A stretch of DNA of 64,000 nucleotides from Saprospiraceae bacterium (GTDB lineage Bacteria > Bacteroidota > Bacteroidia > Chitinophagales > Saprospiraceae), in the NCBI GenBank assembly GCA_041392805.1, contig JAWKLJ010000001.1, positions 3,224,001 through 3,288,000 of the forward strand, read 5' to 3'. Shown here piece by piece: positions 55,273-64,000 of the stretch (positions are counted from its first letter, which is position 1; the number at the start of each line of letters is the position of its first letter). The notes under the pieces are model-generated. The model was not told where the DNA came from. It worked only from the letters and a program-made list of their open reading frames with translations, and made no database searches. The translations under genes and the position numbers were made by a program.

Positions 55273-56949
55273 TCACGAAAGTTCCTCTTCATAATAATGT
55301 GTAGCGTCATATAATAAAGCATCGAGTATAGCTTCTTCCTTCGCCAGCCTATCCGAATCCCAATTCAGATAGGCTTGTAAATCCTTCATGACCATCGTTC
55401 GGACCTCTTTTATACTTTCAATATCAAAATACAGCCTGCCGGTACGACGTACAAAAAAATCAGATGCGCTAGCTACTTTTTCAAAATGAACGGTGAACCA
55501 TGCCTCTGCCCGCGCTAAGGCAGTGGAAGGGCGATCACTAGAAAATTCTTTCATTTTAGTCAGAATGGCTTCCAGTTGCATACCGTATACGGTGGTCAAA
55601 TACCAAGCTTCATAGGCAGTCAAACCAAGAGCAGGCATTTTTTTCTCCAAGGTCTGAATATAGGCCTGCACCGCTTTAGCATTAGAAAAAGTATTTGGTG
55701 TAAGGTTGATTTTTTTGGTTTTACAAGCATCAAACGACTGCTTACTTTCAGCCATTATTTCTTTGGCCACCAAATCGACAATACGCTGCGCCATTCGCCG
55801 ATAACCCGTGAGTTTCCCTCCAGCAATAGAGATCAGACCGCTTGCAGAAATAAAGATTTCATCTTTACGAGAAAGCTCTGAGGGATCTTTGCCGTCTTCA
55901 TGAATCAGCGGACGTAACCCGGCCCAATTAGAACTGATATCATCTATTGTCAAATGTATAGCCGGGAAGGCATTATTAACTGCCTCCAACAAGTAATTCG
56001 CATCTGTTTTTGTGACTACTACTCGATCTAGGCGACCTTTATAATTGGTATCAGTTGTACCAATATAGGTAACCTTTCCTCTGGGAATAGCAAATATCAT
56101 TCTACCATCAGGTACATCAAAATAAATTGAATGTTGCAGTGGTAGTTTCTCGTGTGGCACCACGATATGCACACCTTTGGTCAGGTGCAAACGCTTTCCT
56201 GATAAAGAACCGTCCATTTGTCGAACCTGATCTACCCAAGGGCCTCCTGCCGAAACAATTTTTGTAGCTTTAATACTAAAATGCTTAGCATCCAATTGAT
56301 TTTTACATTGGGCACCAACTATCCTCCCGTCATCGTATAGGAAATCTACAAGTTCACAATAGTTAATTGCCTTGGCACCATACTGGTGTGCCATCTTTAT
56401 CAATTCAATGGTTAAGCGGGCATCGTCGGTTCGATACTCGGCGTAAAAACCACTTCCTTTCACTGTTTCTTCATTTAAGAGAGGCTCTAAAGTCAAAGTT
56501 GCTTTTTTCGATAGCATTTTTCGACGATCTGTTCTATCCACCCCAGCTAATATATCATAGATCATCAAACCAAAGGAGGTTGACCATTTCCCATAGGTTC
56601 CTCCTTTTATCAATGGAAGCAGCATCTTCTCTGGCAGTACCAAATGAGGAGCCAATCGGTGTACAACCGCACGCTCTGTTCCTGTTTCCCGAACCAAGGC
56701 AATATCCAATTGCTTTAAATACCGCAAACCACCGTGAATCAACTTGGTTGATTTACTACTCGTCCCTGAGGCAAAATCCCCTTTTTCGATGAGTGCGACC
56801 TTTAGACCTCGGGTTGCGGCATCTAAGGCGATCCCACATCCGGTAGCGCCACCACCAATGATAAGCAAATCAAAGGTGGATTTTTCCATTTCGCGAATCT
56901 CTTCTAATCGGTCGGCAGCAGAGAAGGGAACATAATTTTCTAGTTTCAT
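55273..56949 (-). CDS. glpD: Aerobic glycerol-3-phosphate dehydrogenase (FAD)
   Basis: This enzyme oxidises glycerol-3-phosphate to dihydroxyacetone phosphate, passing electrons to quinone at the membrane. The 558-residue length is usual. The FAD fold is shown by FDLLIIGGGATGCGIALDAA (~residues 27-46), then GDFASGTSSKSTKLIHGGLRYL (FAD-binding, ~57-78, residues split here in two motifs), WAGLRPLIHEDGK, and the SAGGPWVDQVR motif. The C-terminal domain has the typical helices. No glycerol kinase or transporter gene lies beside it. The reading frame has no sign of decay. Confidence 0.95.
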   Translation of the reverse strand: MKLENYVPFSAADRLEEIREMEKSTFDLLIIGGGATGCGIALDAATRGLKVALIEKGDFASGTSSKSTKLIHGGLRYLKQLDIALVRETGTERAVVHRLAPHLVLPEKMLLPLIKGGTYGKWSTSFGLMIYDILAGVDRTDRRKMLSKKATLTLEPLLNEETVKGSGFYAEYRTDDARLTIELIKMAHQYGAKAINYCELVDFLYDDGRIVGAQCKNQLDAKHFSIKATKIVSAGGPWVDQVRQMDGSLSGKRLHLTKGVHIVVPHEKLPLQHSIYFDVPDGRMIFAIPRGKVTYIGTTDTNYKGRLDRVVVTKTDANYLLEAVNNAFPAIHLTIDDISSNWAGLRPLIHEDGKDPSELSRKDEIFISASGLISIAGGKLTGYRRMAQRIVDLVAKEIMAESKQSFDACKTKKINLTPNTFSNAKAVQAYIQTLEKKMPALGLTAYEAWYLTTVYGMQLEAILTKMKEFSSDRPSTALARAEAWFTVHFEKVASASDFFVRRTGRLYFDIESIKEVRTMVMKDLQAYLNWDSDRLAKEEAILDALLYDATHYYEEELS

Positions 56950-57044
56950 ACCTTACTTATTCAGGTTCATGGAGCAGCAAATTTGCCTTGTTAATCCATA
57001 ATAAACATTAGAACGTGATCGGGCTTTATTGGTTCACCAAACCG

Positions 57045-59591
57045 CTATTTTGTCAAAGCAGTTAGTTGCACCTTTTTTCCGCTCGGAATAATCAAATTAT
57101 ATTCATAATAGGCTTTACTGTCCTTAGGATTTAAATCAGGGGTTCCCTGTATCATCGGAGGTGCAGCAGGCCATCCTTGATAATATTTGTTAGGATGGGA
57201 GCCGTCCGTTAGCTTAGCCCCCTTTATCTCCAATGGCCAGGCCGAACGAATACTGCATTCACCTCCCAATTTGGCATAAACGACTGCCTGTTGGATCGCC
57301 CCATTGTCCCAACTTATAGCTACCTCAAATCCTCCACGGGCCTTCAAGCCTTCTACTCGTCCTTTCTTCCACCTTGTTGGCAAGGCCGGCAATAGATGAA
57401 TGGCCCCTGCATGGCTTTGTAGCAACATTTCTGCAATACCTGCTGTCACGCCAAAATTGCCGTCAATTTGAAAAGGAGGATGAGCATCTAATAAATTGGG
57501 GTAAACACCTCCACCTTCATATTTAACGCCTTCGAAACCGATAGGGTTAAATAAGTTGTTGATAATAGTTAAGGCATGATCGCCATCAAGTAAACGCGCC
57601 CATAAATTGGTTTTCCAACCCATCGACCACCCGGTGGCCTTGTCTCCCCTACGTAGCAAAGCATTTCTGGAAGCTTCAAAAAGTTCGGGCGTTTGCCAGG
57701 GGTTAATCTGGTTGCCCGGATGTAGGCCATATAAATGACTGAGGTGTCGATGTTGCGGATCTACCTCCACAAAATCATGGTTCCATTCCATCAAACGGCC
57801 TTCGGCATTGATCCGGAAAGCCTGGAGCTTGGGGATCATAGCTGCCAACTGGGCGCCAAACCGGGGATCAATGTTCAATACCTGGGTCGCTAACAAGCAA
57901 TTTTGCAATAGTTCGTTGGTCAGCGCCAAATCCATAGCTGGGCCTGGACAAACAGGAACTTTGTCTCCTTGGGGGCTGATAAACAGGTTTTCTGGTGAGG
58001 TGCCAAAAATCGTTTCTAATTTTCCTTCCTCATTTTCTTCCAACATAGCCATCAGGAAAGTGGCTGCTCCTTTCATCAAGGGATAAGCAGTGTCTCGAAG
58101 GAAAACCTCATCTCCGGTAAAACGATAATGTTCAAAAAGGTGTTGGCATAACCACGGACCCGACATACTCCAATTGGCCCAAACGGGATCGCCCTCGCCA
58201 AAATTTCCGACCGGTGCAGATTGGGCCCACAAATCGCCATTGTGATGCGAACACCATCCGGGTCGGTTATAGTTCACCCTGGCTGTTTCAGCACCATTGA
58301 CTGCCAAATCTGCCAGGTAACCAAAAAGTGGTTCCGTCAGTTCAGAAAGATTTGCCACTTCAGCTGGCCAATAGTTCATTTCTGTATTAATATTGATCGT
58401 ATAGTTGCTACTCCATGGCGGCCTGATTTTTTCGGACCAAAGGCCTTGCAAATTAGCCGCTTGGGCACCAGGTCTGGAGGAGGCAATAAGCAAATAACGG
58501 CCATATTGGAACAATAGTGCCACTAAAGAGGGGTCTGGCTGTTGTTGGAATTGCAATATTCGTTGATTGGTAGGTAAGGCAGCTGTCTTGCTTGCTTCCT
58601 CTAGTTGGAGGTGAACACGATCAAACAATTGCCGATGATCCTTGACATGTCGCTTTCTCAGCAGCTTAAATGGTGCTTTTTCTGCCCTTGCCAAGGTGGC
58701 TGTGGCTATTGGCGTCGGTTGCTTCCCTTCTAAGCCCGGCGACTTAAACCGCCCATTGAAACTCGTGGCGCAACTGATTAGCAGAAGGGCTTCCGTGGCC
58801 CCTTTTACCACCATCTGGTCTCCTTCAGCTGAAACCTGCCCATCCTTGGTGAGGATTTTCAGGTGAGTGGAGGCTTCCATGCCTTCTCCTCCCCATTCAT
58901 CATATTGTACCGCAAGGCTATCTGGATACCTTTGAAAGTAATTGGGGTCTACATGTTTGGGCGCTTTAGACCGAAGCACTAAGCTATTGTCAATTACAGT
59001 AACTTGGTGCTTGACCCTACTATCAAATGTAGCTTTGAAGTCAAGCTGGCCCTTTTGAGAGGCATTTAAACGAATAACCATGATTTGATCGGGATAGCTG
59101 GCAAACATTTCTCTGGTATATGTTATCCCATTCGAAACATAACGAACCCCTGCCACGCCCTCCGAAAGATTCAAATCTCGTTCATATCGCCCAATTGGTT
59201 GATGATCAAAAGTTAGCAATAAATCGCCTAGTGGTTGATAGGATTGATTATAAGGCCCCTGGATATTTTTCATCGCCTGGTTGGCTTCCTTGAACCTACC
59301 TGCCTGAAGATGCTTTTTTACTTGATCGATAAATGGAGGTGCTTTTTCATTATTCCAATTTTTTGGAGCACCTGACCAAAACGTATCGTGGTTCAATCGA
59401 ATGATTTCTTGATTGGGATCACCGAAAACCATAGCGCCAAAACTTCCGTTACCAATAGGCAAAGCCTCCATCCACACTTTAGCAGGTGCATCGTAAGAGA
59501 GCTTTAAGTCTTGGGGCGGTTTTTTTTGTGCCTGAAGAAAGGTTATATTAAAAAAGAAAAGCGTAACAAAAAAAAAGGGGATATGCTTCAT
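57045..59591 (-). CDS. Glycoside hydrolase family 95 protein (alpha-L-fucosidase-like)
   Basis: The 848-residue enzyme has a signal peptide (MKHIPFFFVTLFFFNITFLQAQ). The GH95 N-terminal beta-sandwich (residues ~28-260) begins LKLSYDAPAKVWMEALPIGNGSFGAMVFG and continues LNHDTFWSGAPKNWNN. The (alpha/alpha)6 catalytic barrel (~330-740) has LQGLWSEKIRPPWSSNYTININTEMNYWPAEVANLSE and NWSMSGPWLCQHLFEHY and, near the end, FQIDGNFGVTAGIAEMLLQSH; in family 95 the catalytic asparagine/aspartate set lies in these stretches (NTEMNYW and DGNFG). It removes alpha-1,2-fucose or, in some members, galactose residues. The substrate is therefore only indicated. It lies 18 bases downstream of the amidohydrolase gene, in one operon. 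Confidence 0.93.
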   Translation of the reverse strand: MKHIPFFFVTLFFFNITFLQAQKKPPQDLKLSYDAPAKVWMEALPIGNGSFGAMVFGDPNQEIIRLNHDTFWSGAPKNWNNEKAPPFIDQVKKHLQAGRFKEANQAMKNIQGPYNQSYQPLGDLLLTFDHQPIGRYERDLNLSEGVAGVRYVSNGITYTREMFASYPDQIMVIRLNASQKGQLDFKATFDSRVKHQVTVIDNSLVLRSKAPKHVDPNYFQRYPDSLAVQYDEWGGEGMEASTHLKILTKDGQVSAEGDQMVVKGATEALLLISCATSFNGRFKSPGLEGKQPTPIATATLARAEKAPFKLLRKRHVKDHRQLFDRVHLQLEEASKTAALPTNQRILQFQQQPDPSLVALLFQYGRYLLIASSRPGAQAANLQGLWSEKIRPPWSSNYTININTEMNYWPAEVANLSELTEPLFGYLADLAVNGAETARVNYNRPGWCSHHNGDLWAQSAPVGNFGEGDPVWANWSMSGPWLCQHLFEHYRFTGDEVFLRDTAYPLMKGAATFLMAMLEENEEGKLETIFGTSPENLFISPQGDKVPVCPGPAMDLALTNELLQNCLLATQVLNIDPRFGAQLAAMIPKLQAFRINAEGRLMEWNHDFVEVDPQHRHLSHLYGLHPGNQINPWQTPELFEASRNALLRRGDKATGWSMGWKTNLWARLLDGDHALTIINNLFNPIGFEGVKYEGGGVYPNLLDAHPPFQIDGNFGVTAGIAEMLLQSHAGAIHLLPALPTRWKKGRVEGLKARGGFEVAISWDNGAIQQAVVYAKLGGECSIRSAWPLEIKGAKLTDGSHPNKYYQGWPAAPPMIQGTPDLNPKDSKAYYEYNLIIPSGKKVQLTALTK

Positions 59592-59609
59592 TATAGAATA
59601 TTTTAAGCG

Positions 59610-61157
59610 TCACTTCCGAATAACCCTACCCGGCAATAGTTCGGTATAGGTGCCATGATCAATAACGACTTTTCCATTGACAATAACAAAGGCCATTCCT
59701 TCGGCTAATTTATTGGGATCGATAAACGTAGCCTTATCTTTAATTTCTTCGGGTTTAAAAAGAATGAGATCTGCAAAATAACCTTCCTTGACGCTCCCTC
59801 GTTTAGGGATCTGGTAGGTGGAGGCAGTTAAGGATGTACTTTTTCTAATCATTTCAGCTAGAGATAGCAGCTTTTTTTCAAGCACATATTCCTTTATTTT
59901 CTTGGGAAAGGTGCCGTATTTTCGAGGGTGATTAGTTGACCCGTCCGAACCGGTCATGACCCAATCTTTTTGCATGAATTTTTCAATATCCTGCTCCTGC
60001 ATATTAAAAGAGGCAATGGCTGCACTCCCATTCCGAATCACCTTAAGGGCTGTCTCTATGGTATCTAATTGCCATTCTTCTGCCAATTCTGATAAGTATT
60101 TACCATTCCATTCAGTAGTTGGGGCATTGATAATCAAAAAGGAAGCAGCGCCACCTCTTTTGCGCATGTTCTCCCGAATACCCGCTTTGATTCGGGGCAG
60201 TAAAGCGGCGCTATCCAGTTTTGTTTTATAATCCGGATCATTGGCAAACACCCAATCGGGTAGTAGAGCGCGGTCAAGATGGGTTCCGGAAGCCCGATAG
60301 GGATATTGGTCGGCGGTCACTCGATAGCCCTCTTTGCGAGCGGCTTCAATGGTAGCAATTATTTGATCGCTCATGCCCCAGACATCTACACCTAAACATT
60401 TAATATGGGAAATATTGACTGCAATATCGGCTTCTTTTGCAATTCGGATATTCTCCTCAATAGCCGCCAATAAACCAATATTGTAGCTACTTTCGTCCCG
60501 GATATGGACATCGTACATTCCTCCCCGTTCGGCAGCCACCCGCGCTAAGGCGATCACTTCTTCGGTTTTTGCAAAGCTGGCAGGTGCATAAAACAAGCCA
60601 GTTGAAAGCCCCAATGCGCCCTCATTCATCCCCTTCGCAACCAAGGTTTTCATATTATCCATCTCTTCATCCGTGGGGGGATCATTTCTCATTCCCATAA
60701 TCCTTTGGCGGATGGTACGGTGTCCTACCATAATGGCCGCATTTGTTCCTATGCCATTCTTTTCCCATTCCGCCAATTGCGCTCCAATTTGAATTACACT
60801 CCCCCCATCGCTCCCCACTACGACGGTCGTTACACCTTGATAGAGATAATTGAGGTTCGCTTTTTTTTCCTCATCAGACAAATCACTCAATGCATGGGTG
60901 TGCGGATCGATAAAACCAGGTGCCAGTATATAACCCGTGCCATCAATCTCTCTTTTGGCTTGATAAGTGCCCGCAGCAAGCTTGCCTAATAAAACAATAG
61001 TGTCTCCTCGAATAGCCAGGTCGTTCATGAGGGTATCTTTCCCCGACCCATCAAGAATAGCAGCGCCCTTGATGACCAAATCATATTGTGGCCATTCGGA
61101 CTGACAGGCAGACAACCCGAAACAAAGGGAAATAAGGAAAACAAGTGATATTTTCAT
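59610..61157 (-). CDS. D-aminoacylase / N-acyl-D-amino-acid deacylase family lipoprotein
   Basis: The 515-residue amidohydrolase begins with a lipoprotein signal (MKISLVFLISLCFGLSAC). The metal-dependent core shows GFIDPHTHALSD (HxH, ~80-91), the zinc/ligand regions GLSTGLFYAPASFAKTEEV and VNISHIKCLGVDVWG, WVMTGSDGSTNHPRKYGTF and the closing KEGYFADLILFKPEEI. The sequence resembles N-acyl-D-amino-acid deacylases and related dihydroorotase-like enzymes, which remove acyl groups from D-amino acids. It is exported, so its substrate is periplasmic or extracellular. The gene is followed, 18 bases on, by GH95. The exact substrate is not known. Confidence 0.9.
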   Translation of the reverse strand: MKISLVFLISLCFGLSACQSEWPQYDLVIKGAAILDGSGKDTLMNDLAIRGDTIVLLGKLAAGTYQAKREIDGTGYILAPGFIDPHTHALSDLSDEEKKANLNYLYQGVTTVVVGSDGGSVIQIGAQLAEWEKNGIGTNAAIMVGHRTIRQRIMGMRNDPPTDEEMDNMKTLVAKGMNEGALGLSTGLFYAPASFAKTEEVIALARVAAERGGMYDVHIRDESSYNIGLLAAIEENIRIAKEADIAVNISHIKCLGVDVWGMSDQIIATIEAARKEGYRVTADQYPYRASGTHLDRALLPDWVFANDPDYKTKLDSAALLPRIKAGIRENMRKRGGAASFLIINAPTTEWNGKYLSELAEEWQLDTIETALKVIRNGSAAIASFNMQEQDIEKFMQKDWVMTGSDGSTNHPRKYGTFPKKIKEYVLEKKLLSLAEMIRKSTSLTASTYQIPKRGSVKEGYFADLILFKPEEIKDKATFIDPNKLAEGMAFVIVNGKVVIDHGTYTELLPGRVIRK

Positions 61158-61224
61158 ATACTTAGCAAAATAGAAGAACTAGCGACTAGCAGCCTGACTG
61201 TCTCCAATCACAAGGTAGTTGTCA

Positions 61225-62703
61225 TCAATCGGCTAAAGGCACTAAACGGTAAACGGTTCCGGGAGACTCGACACCTACATATATATAGCCATCATTCCCC
61301 ATTTCTACACTTCGCAAACGGCCAATATTAGGTAGTAGCAGCTCTTCCTTTACAATCTTATTCCCTACTACTTTACACAGGTTTAGGTATTGGAAACGCA
61401 GTGAACCGACCAATGCAGCACCTTTCCAGCCAGGGTAACGATCTCCTGTGACAAAAGTCATACCACAAGCTCCAATGGATGGAATCCAGTACAACACCGG
61501 TTGTTCCATCCCTTCTTGCTCCGTTTTCTCTGTAAACGTGGTGGCGTTATAATTTATCCCGTATGAAATCACAGGCCAGCCGTAGTTTTTTCCCTTGGCG
61601 ATGATGTTGACTTCATCACCCCCACGAGGGCCGTGTTCGTTTTCCCAGATATCGCCAGTGGCAGGATTCATAGCTACACCTTGGGGATTGCGGTGGCCAT
61701 AGGAATATATAGAAGGCATAGCACCTGGTGTGTTAATAAATGGATTATCCTTGGGAATCCGGCCATCATCATGAATGCGGTGTATTTTACCGCAATGATT
61801 ATCCAGGTTTTGAGGATTGTTGTCGCGGTCGCCGCGATCACCAACAGAAAAATACAAATAGCCTTTTTTATCAAACTCCAATCGGCTTCCATAATGGTGA
61901 CGACGAGTAGAATATGGCAGCGCTTCGAACAGGAGCTTTTGCTCTACCAAGGCATTGCCCTGAAGCGTAGCCCGCATAATAGCCGTCGTAGCCTTACCGG
62001 ATTCCGTATCATGAGGTTTGGAATAAGAGATATATAGCCAATTGTTTTCTGCAAATTTAGGGTGAAGTTCTATGTCCAACAAGCCGCCTTGCCCTTCGGC
62101 CGCCACAGCAGGAACGCCACCAATGGGCTGTAGTTTTCCCGCTTTTTGCTGACGGTAGAGCTTGCCGTTCCGATCCGTTATCAACATGTCTCCATTGGGC
62201 AAAAAAGTCATTCCCCAGGGCACGTCGACCCCTGTTGTCACCGTTTCCAGGCGATAGCTCAAATCTTCTGCCTTGAAAACCGTATTGGGATCCGGTTTCT
62301 TTGAAAAGCTGTATCTGTCCAGGTTTTTAATGCCTTCTAAAATGAAGCTGGCAAGATCTTCCACTTCTTTATCGGTAAAGGTGGTATCATATGCGGGCAT
62401 TCCATCATCTAGGTACCCTTGTTCAATCCCTTTAATCAAATCCTCTTTTTTATTGCCATATTTCCACTTACGGTCGACAAAAGCATCCATTTGAACACCA
62501 TGACAACCGGAGCAATAATTGATATAATTGGCTTTGGCTGCTGCATACATTGGATCTAAAGCAGCCTCCGATTCATTTGATCGAAGTCCTTCAGCCTTCA
62601 TACCTTGGGTAGATCCACTACTTTTTGCAGGCTCCTGCGCCGTATTACAAGAGAGAAATGTCAAAAAAATGACTGCAATCTGTAAAATGCTTTTACTATT
62701 CAT
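61225..62703 (-). CDS. Cytochrome c / sugar (PQQ-type) dehydrogenase fusion lipoprotein
   Basis: The 492-residue protein starts with a lipoprotein signal (MNSKSILQIAVIFLTFLSC). Residues ~45-130 are a cytochrome c domain: CSGCH (heme-binding CxxCH) near residue 65 and GMPAYDTTFTDKEVEDLASFI, with the axial methionine in GMPAY. Residues ~140-490 are a Glucose/Sorbosone dehydrogenase propeller: GVDVPWGMTFLPNGDMLITDRNG, HHYGSRLEFDKKGYLYFSVGDRGDRDNNPQN, YGHRNPQGVAMNPATGDIWENEHGPRGGDEVN, typical PQQ-binding features. A soluble dehydrogenase would pass electrons from sugar oxidation through its own heme. The sugar is not known. It lies between the hydrolase and amidohydrolase genes on the same strand with gaps of about 70 bases. 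Confidence 0.93.
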   Translation of the reverse strand: MNSKSILQIAVIFLTFLSCNTAQEPAKSSGSTQGMKAEGLRSNESEAALDPMYAAAKANYINYCSGCHGVQMDAFVDRKWKYGNKKEDLIKGIEQGYLDDGMPAYDTTFTDKEVEDLASFILEGIKNLDRYSFSKKPDPNTVFKAEDLSYRLETVTTGVDVPWGMTFLPNGDMLITDRNGKLYRQQKAGKLQPIGGVPAVAAEGQGGLLDIELHPKFAENNWLYISYSKPHDTESGKATTAIMRATLQGNALVEQKLLFEALPYSTRRHHYGSRLEFDKKGYLYFSVGDRGDRDNNPQNLDNHCGKIHRIHDDGRIPKDNPFINTPGAMPSIYSYGHRNPQGVAMNPATGDIWENEHGPRGGDEVNIIAKGKNYGWPVISYGINYNATTFTEKTEQEGMEQPVLYWIPSIGACGMTFVTGDRYPGWKGAALVGSLRFQYLNLCKVVGNKIVKEELLLPNIGRLRSVEMGNDGYIYVGVESPGTVYRLVPLAD

Positions 62704-62778
62704 GTAAACCAGGTGATTATTTAAGAAAATGCTAAATTATACTTTAAACACTAACTACCATGTTAAATTTACTATTTC

Positions 62779-64000
62779 TCAATTTTTGGCTGTTGAAACA
62801 TTGCCCTTCACGATCGGCAAACGGATTTGCGAAGGGTACTTCTCACTATGATAAATCTCGTTATGAGCTATCACGCCTTCTTTCTCATCAAAATTATTAC
62901 CTCCCGTATTTAGGTTTCGGGTGAATCGAGGAAAATTGCTACTTGAAATTTCAATGCGAATACGGTGCCCCTTGGCAAAATAATTACTGGTAGCCATCGG
63001 AGTCATCTTGAGCGCATACACCTCTCCTTTTTTCATGAACACTTCCTTGTCATATCCCTCCCGGTAGCGGGCACGCTGAATCGTTTCATCCAAATTATAG
63101 GCTTTCCCATCCGGATAAACATCAATCAATTTGATGGTAAAATCCGTATCCTTGGCATCGGACGCAACATACAAGGTACTCTCAATAAAACCTGTTACTT
63201 CCACGCCTTCTGCTAAGGGCTCGGAGGTATAAACAAGTATATCCTGGCGGGTTTCCATTTGCTGCTGGTCGAAAGCACCGCCCTTGATGGCATTGCCGGT
63301 ACAGCAGACATTTCCGCCATAGGACATGACCGGATTCATAGGGTCGTAGGTAAAAGCATCTGTTGGCGCCTGTTTAACAAGCAGCTTATCCGTCAATTTG
63401 CCATCGCCATAAAGACTATTGGCTTGGCCATTACTCGCCAGGAAAAAGGTAGTCATTTCCGCGGATTTGGGTGGCCATTCCTCGGCATGTTGCCATTTAT
63501 TGCTTCCCATGGTGTAGTATTGCACGCGGGGTGTTTTTGCTTTGAAATCATTTTGTTCGCCCTTCAACCAGTGGTCAAACCAGCTGTAAATCTGTTCATC
63601 ATAATTTAGCCGGGCATCGCCCACACTTCGCTCACCAACAATGGTATTCTCGGTGGCGCGGGTATAGGCACAATGCAAGGTGGGCGCAATAACGAGGTAC
63701 TGATTATCAGCCACTTCTGGGTCTTTTATATTTTTGCGAACATGGTTGAATAGGGCCAAATTGGGACTGATGGACACATCGTACCAGGAGGCGAACCAAA
63801 AGCTAGGTACCCCAAAATCCATATCGTCGTGGTAGAGACCGCCCTCAAACCAGGCGGGATCATTGGGTTTGCGAATGGCCATTTTATCATAAATCTCTCG
63901 CTTGCCGTGTACATTTTTCAGAATATCCGTAACCGGCAAATGTGATAAGGCTTCCGACATATCAACGGCTGGGTTTTCGGGTGCCAAATCGTAAAAGCGA
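62779..64000 (-). CDS. CocE/NonD family hydrolase (X-Pro peptidase S15 type; partial)
   Basis: The gene runs off the right edge; only the C-terminal ~407 codons are seen, and the catalytic serine would lie outside. The visible part has the aspartate of the triad in WFASWYDVSIS and histidine in APTLHCAYT, and the C-terminal beta-sandwich of the X-Pro dipeptidyl-peptidase family (YTSEPLAEGVEVTGFIESTLYVASDAKDTDFTIKLIDVYPDG, YFAKGHRIRIEISSSNFPRF). It would hydrolyse an ester, amide or X-Pro peptide bond; the substrate is open. It is the first visible gene of a run of minus-strand enzyme genes that continue to glpD, spaced 19-95 bases apart, a possible operon. Confidence 0.88.
   Translation of the reverse strand, partial: RFYDLAPENPAVDMSEALSHLPVTDILKNVHGKREIYDKMAIRKPNDPAWFEGGLYHDDMDFGVPSFWFASWYDVSISPNLALFNHVRKNIKDPEVADNQYLVIAPTLHCAYTRATENTIVGERSVGDARLNYDEQIYSWFDHWLKGEQNDFKAKTPRVQYYTMGSNKWQHAEEWPPKSAEMTTFFLASNGQANSLYGDGKLTDKLLVKQAPTDAFTYDPMNPVMSYGGNVCCTGNAIKGGAFDQQQMETRQDILVYTSEPLAEGVEVTGFIESTLYVASDAKDTDFTIKLIDVYPDGKAYNLDETIQRARYREGYDKEVFMKKGEVYALKMTPMATSNYFAKGHRIRIEISSSNFPRFTRNLNTGGNNFDEKEGVIAHNEIYHSEKYPSQIRLPIVKGNVSTAKN

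Noticed and set aside
1..64000. tRNA, rRNA, tmRNA or riboswitch genes
   Set aside because: I looked in the gene gaps for cloverleaf-like arms and GTTCGANTC-type loops and saw none; small structured RNAs could still be missed without a covariance search.

Overview
The window looks like a chromosomal segment of a Bacteroidota bacterium, most likely of the Saprospiria (Lewinella/Haliscomenobacter-like). The evidence is secreted proteins with type IX secretion (T9SS) C-terminal sorting domains, a TonB receptor paired with a DUF4249 lipoprotein, SSDs of the TAnnTTTG promoter class upstream of several genes, a ribosomal protein S1 with a long acidic N-terminal extension, a fused E1 alpha/beta ketoacid dehydrogenase and LytS/LytTR-type signalling. 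The species is inferred from gene style only. I saw no tRNA, rRNA, CRISPR array, phage or complete insertion sequence.

Layout. 1-6.0 kb: end of an OmpA-like protein, a DinB-fold protein, a probable D-glutamate degradation pair (dgcA-dgcN) and a fused ketoacid dehydrogenase E1. 6.0-10.7 kb: LytTR regulator and its kinase, divergent from an outer-membrane beta-barrel protein. 10.7-16.2 kb: GHMP (mevalonate-type) kinase, ribosomal protein S1, acyl-CoA ligase. 16.2-24.1 kb: accessory genes, including a compact four-gene operon (17.7-20.3 kb) encoding a ferric-reductase-like cytochrome b fused to a Rieske domain plus three unrecognised membrane-anchored partners; then a sodium/solute symporter and a TPR-vWA protein. 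24.1-33.4 kb: purF, an M23 peptidase, the N-degron pair aat and clpS, a peroxiredoxin, a YeiH-type transporter with a large N-terminal extension, a small membrane protein and an MscS channel. 33.5-39.4 kb: DUF4249/TonB receptor pair, a small T9SS protein, a QueD/PTPS-like enzyme and a sugar nucleotidyltransferase. 39.5-54.8 kb: a 3960-residue multidomain T9SS adhesin-like protein and a 1079-residue beta-propeller T9SS protein. 54.8-64 kb: glycerol-3-phosphate dehydrogenase, a GH95 fucosidase-like enzyme, a D-aminoacylase-like amidohydrolase, a cytochrome c/sugar dehydrogenase fusion and the end of a CocE/NonD hydrolase, all on the minus strand.

The most notable things are: (1) the Rieske/cytochrome b operon with its own well-formed promoter, which I cannot match to a characterised system; (2) small terminal-inverted-repeat elements placed exactly on gene ends, two of them with target-site duplications in which the stop codon TAG is built from the duplicated TA plus the first G of the element; (3) the giant protein gene, which carries a nearly identical 1142-bp internal duplication and several shorter in-frame repeats; (4) a seven-C tract shared by the upstream regions of both large T9SS genes; (5) the dgcA-dgcN pair.
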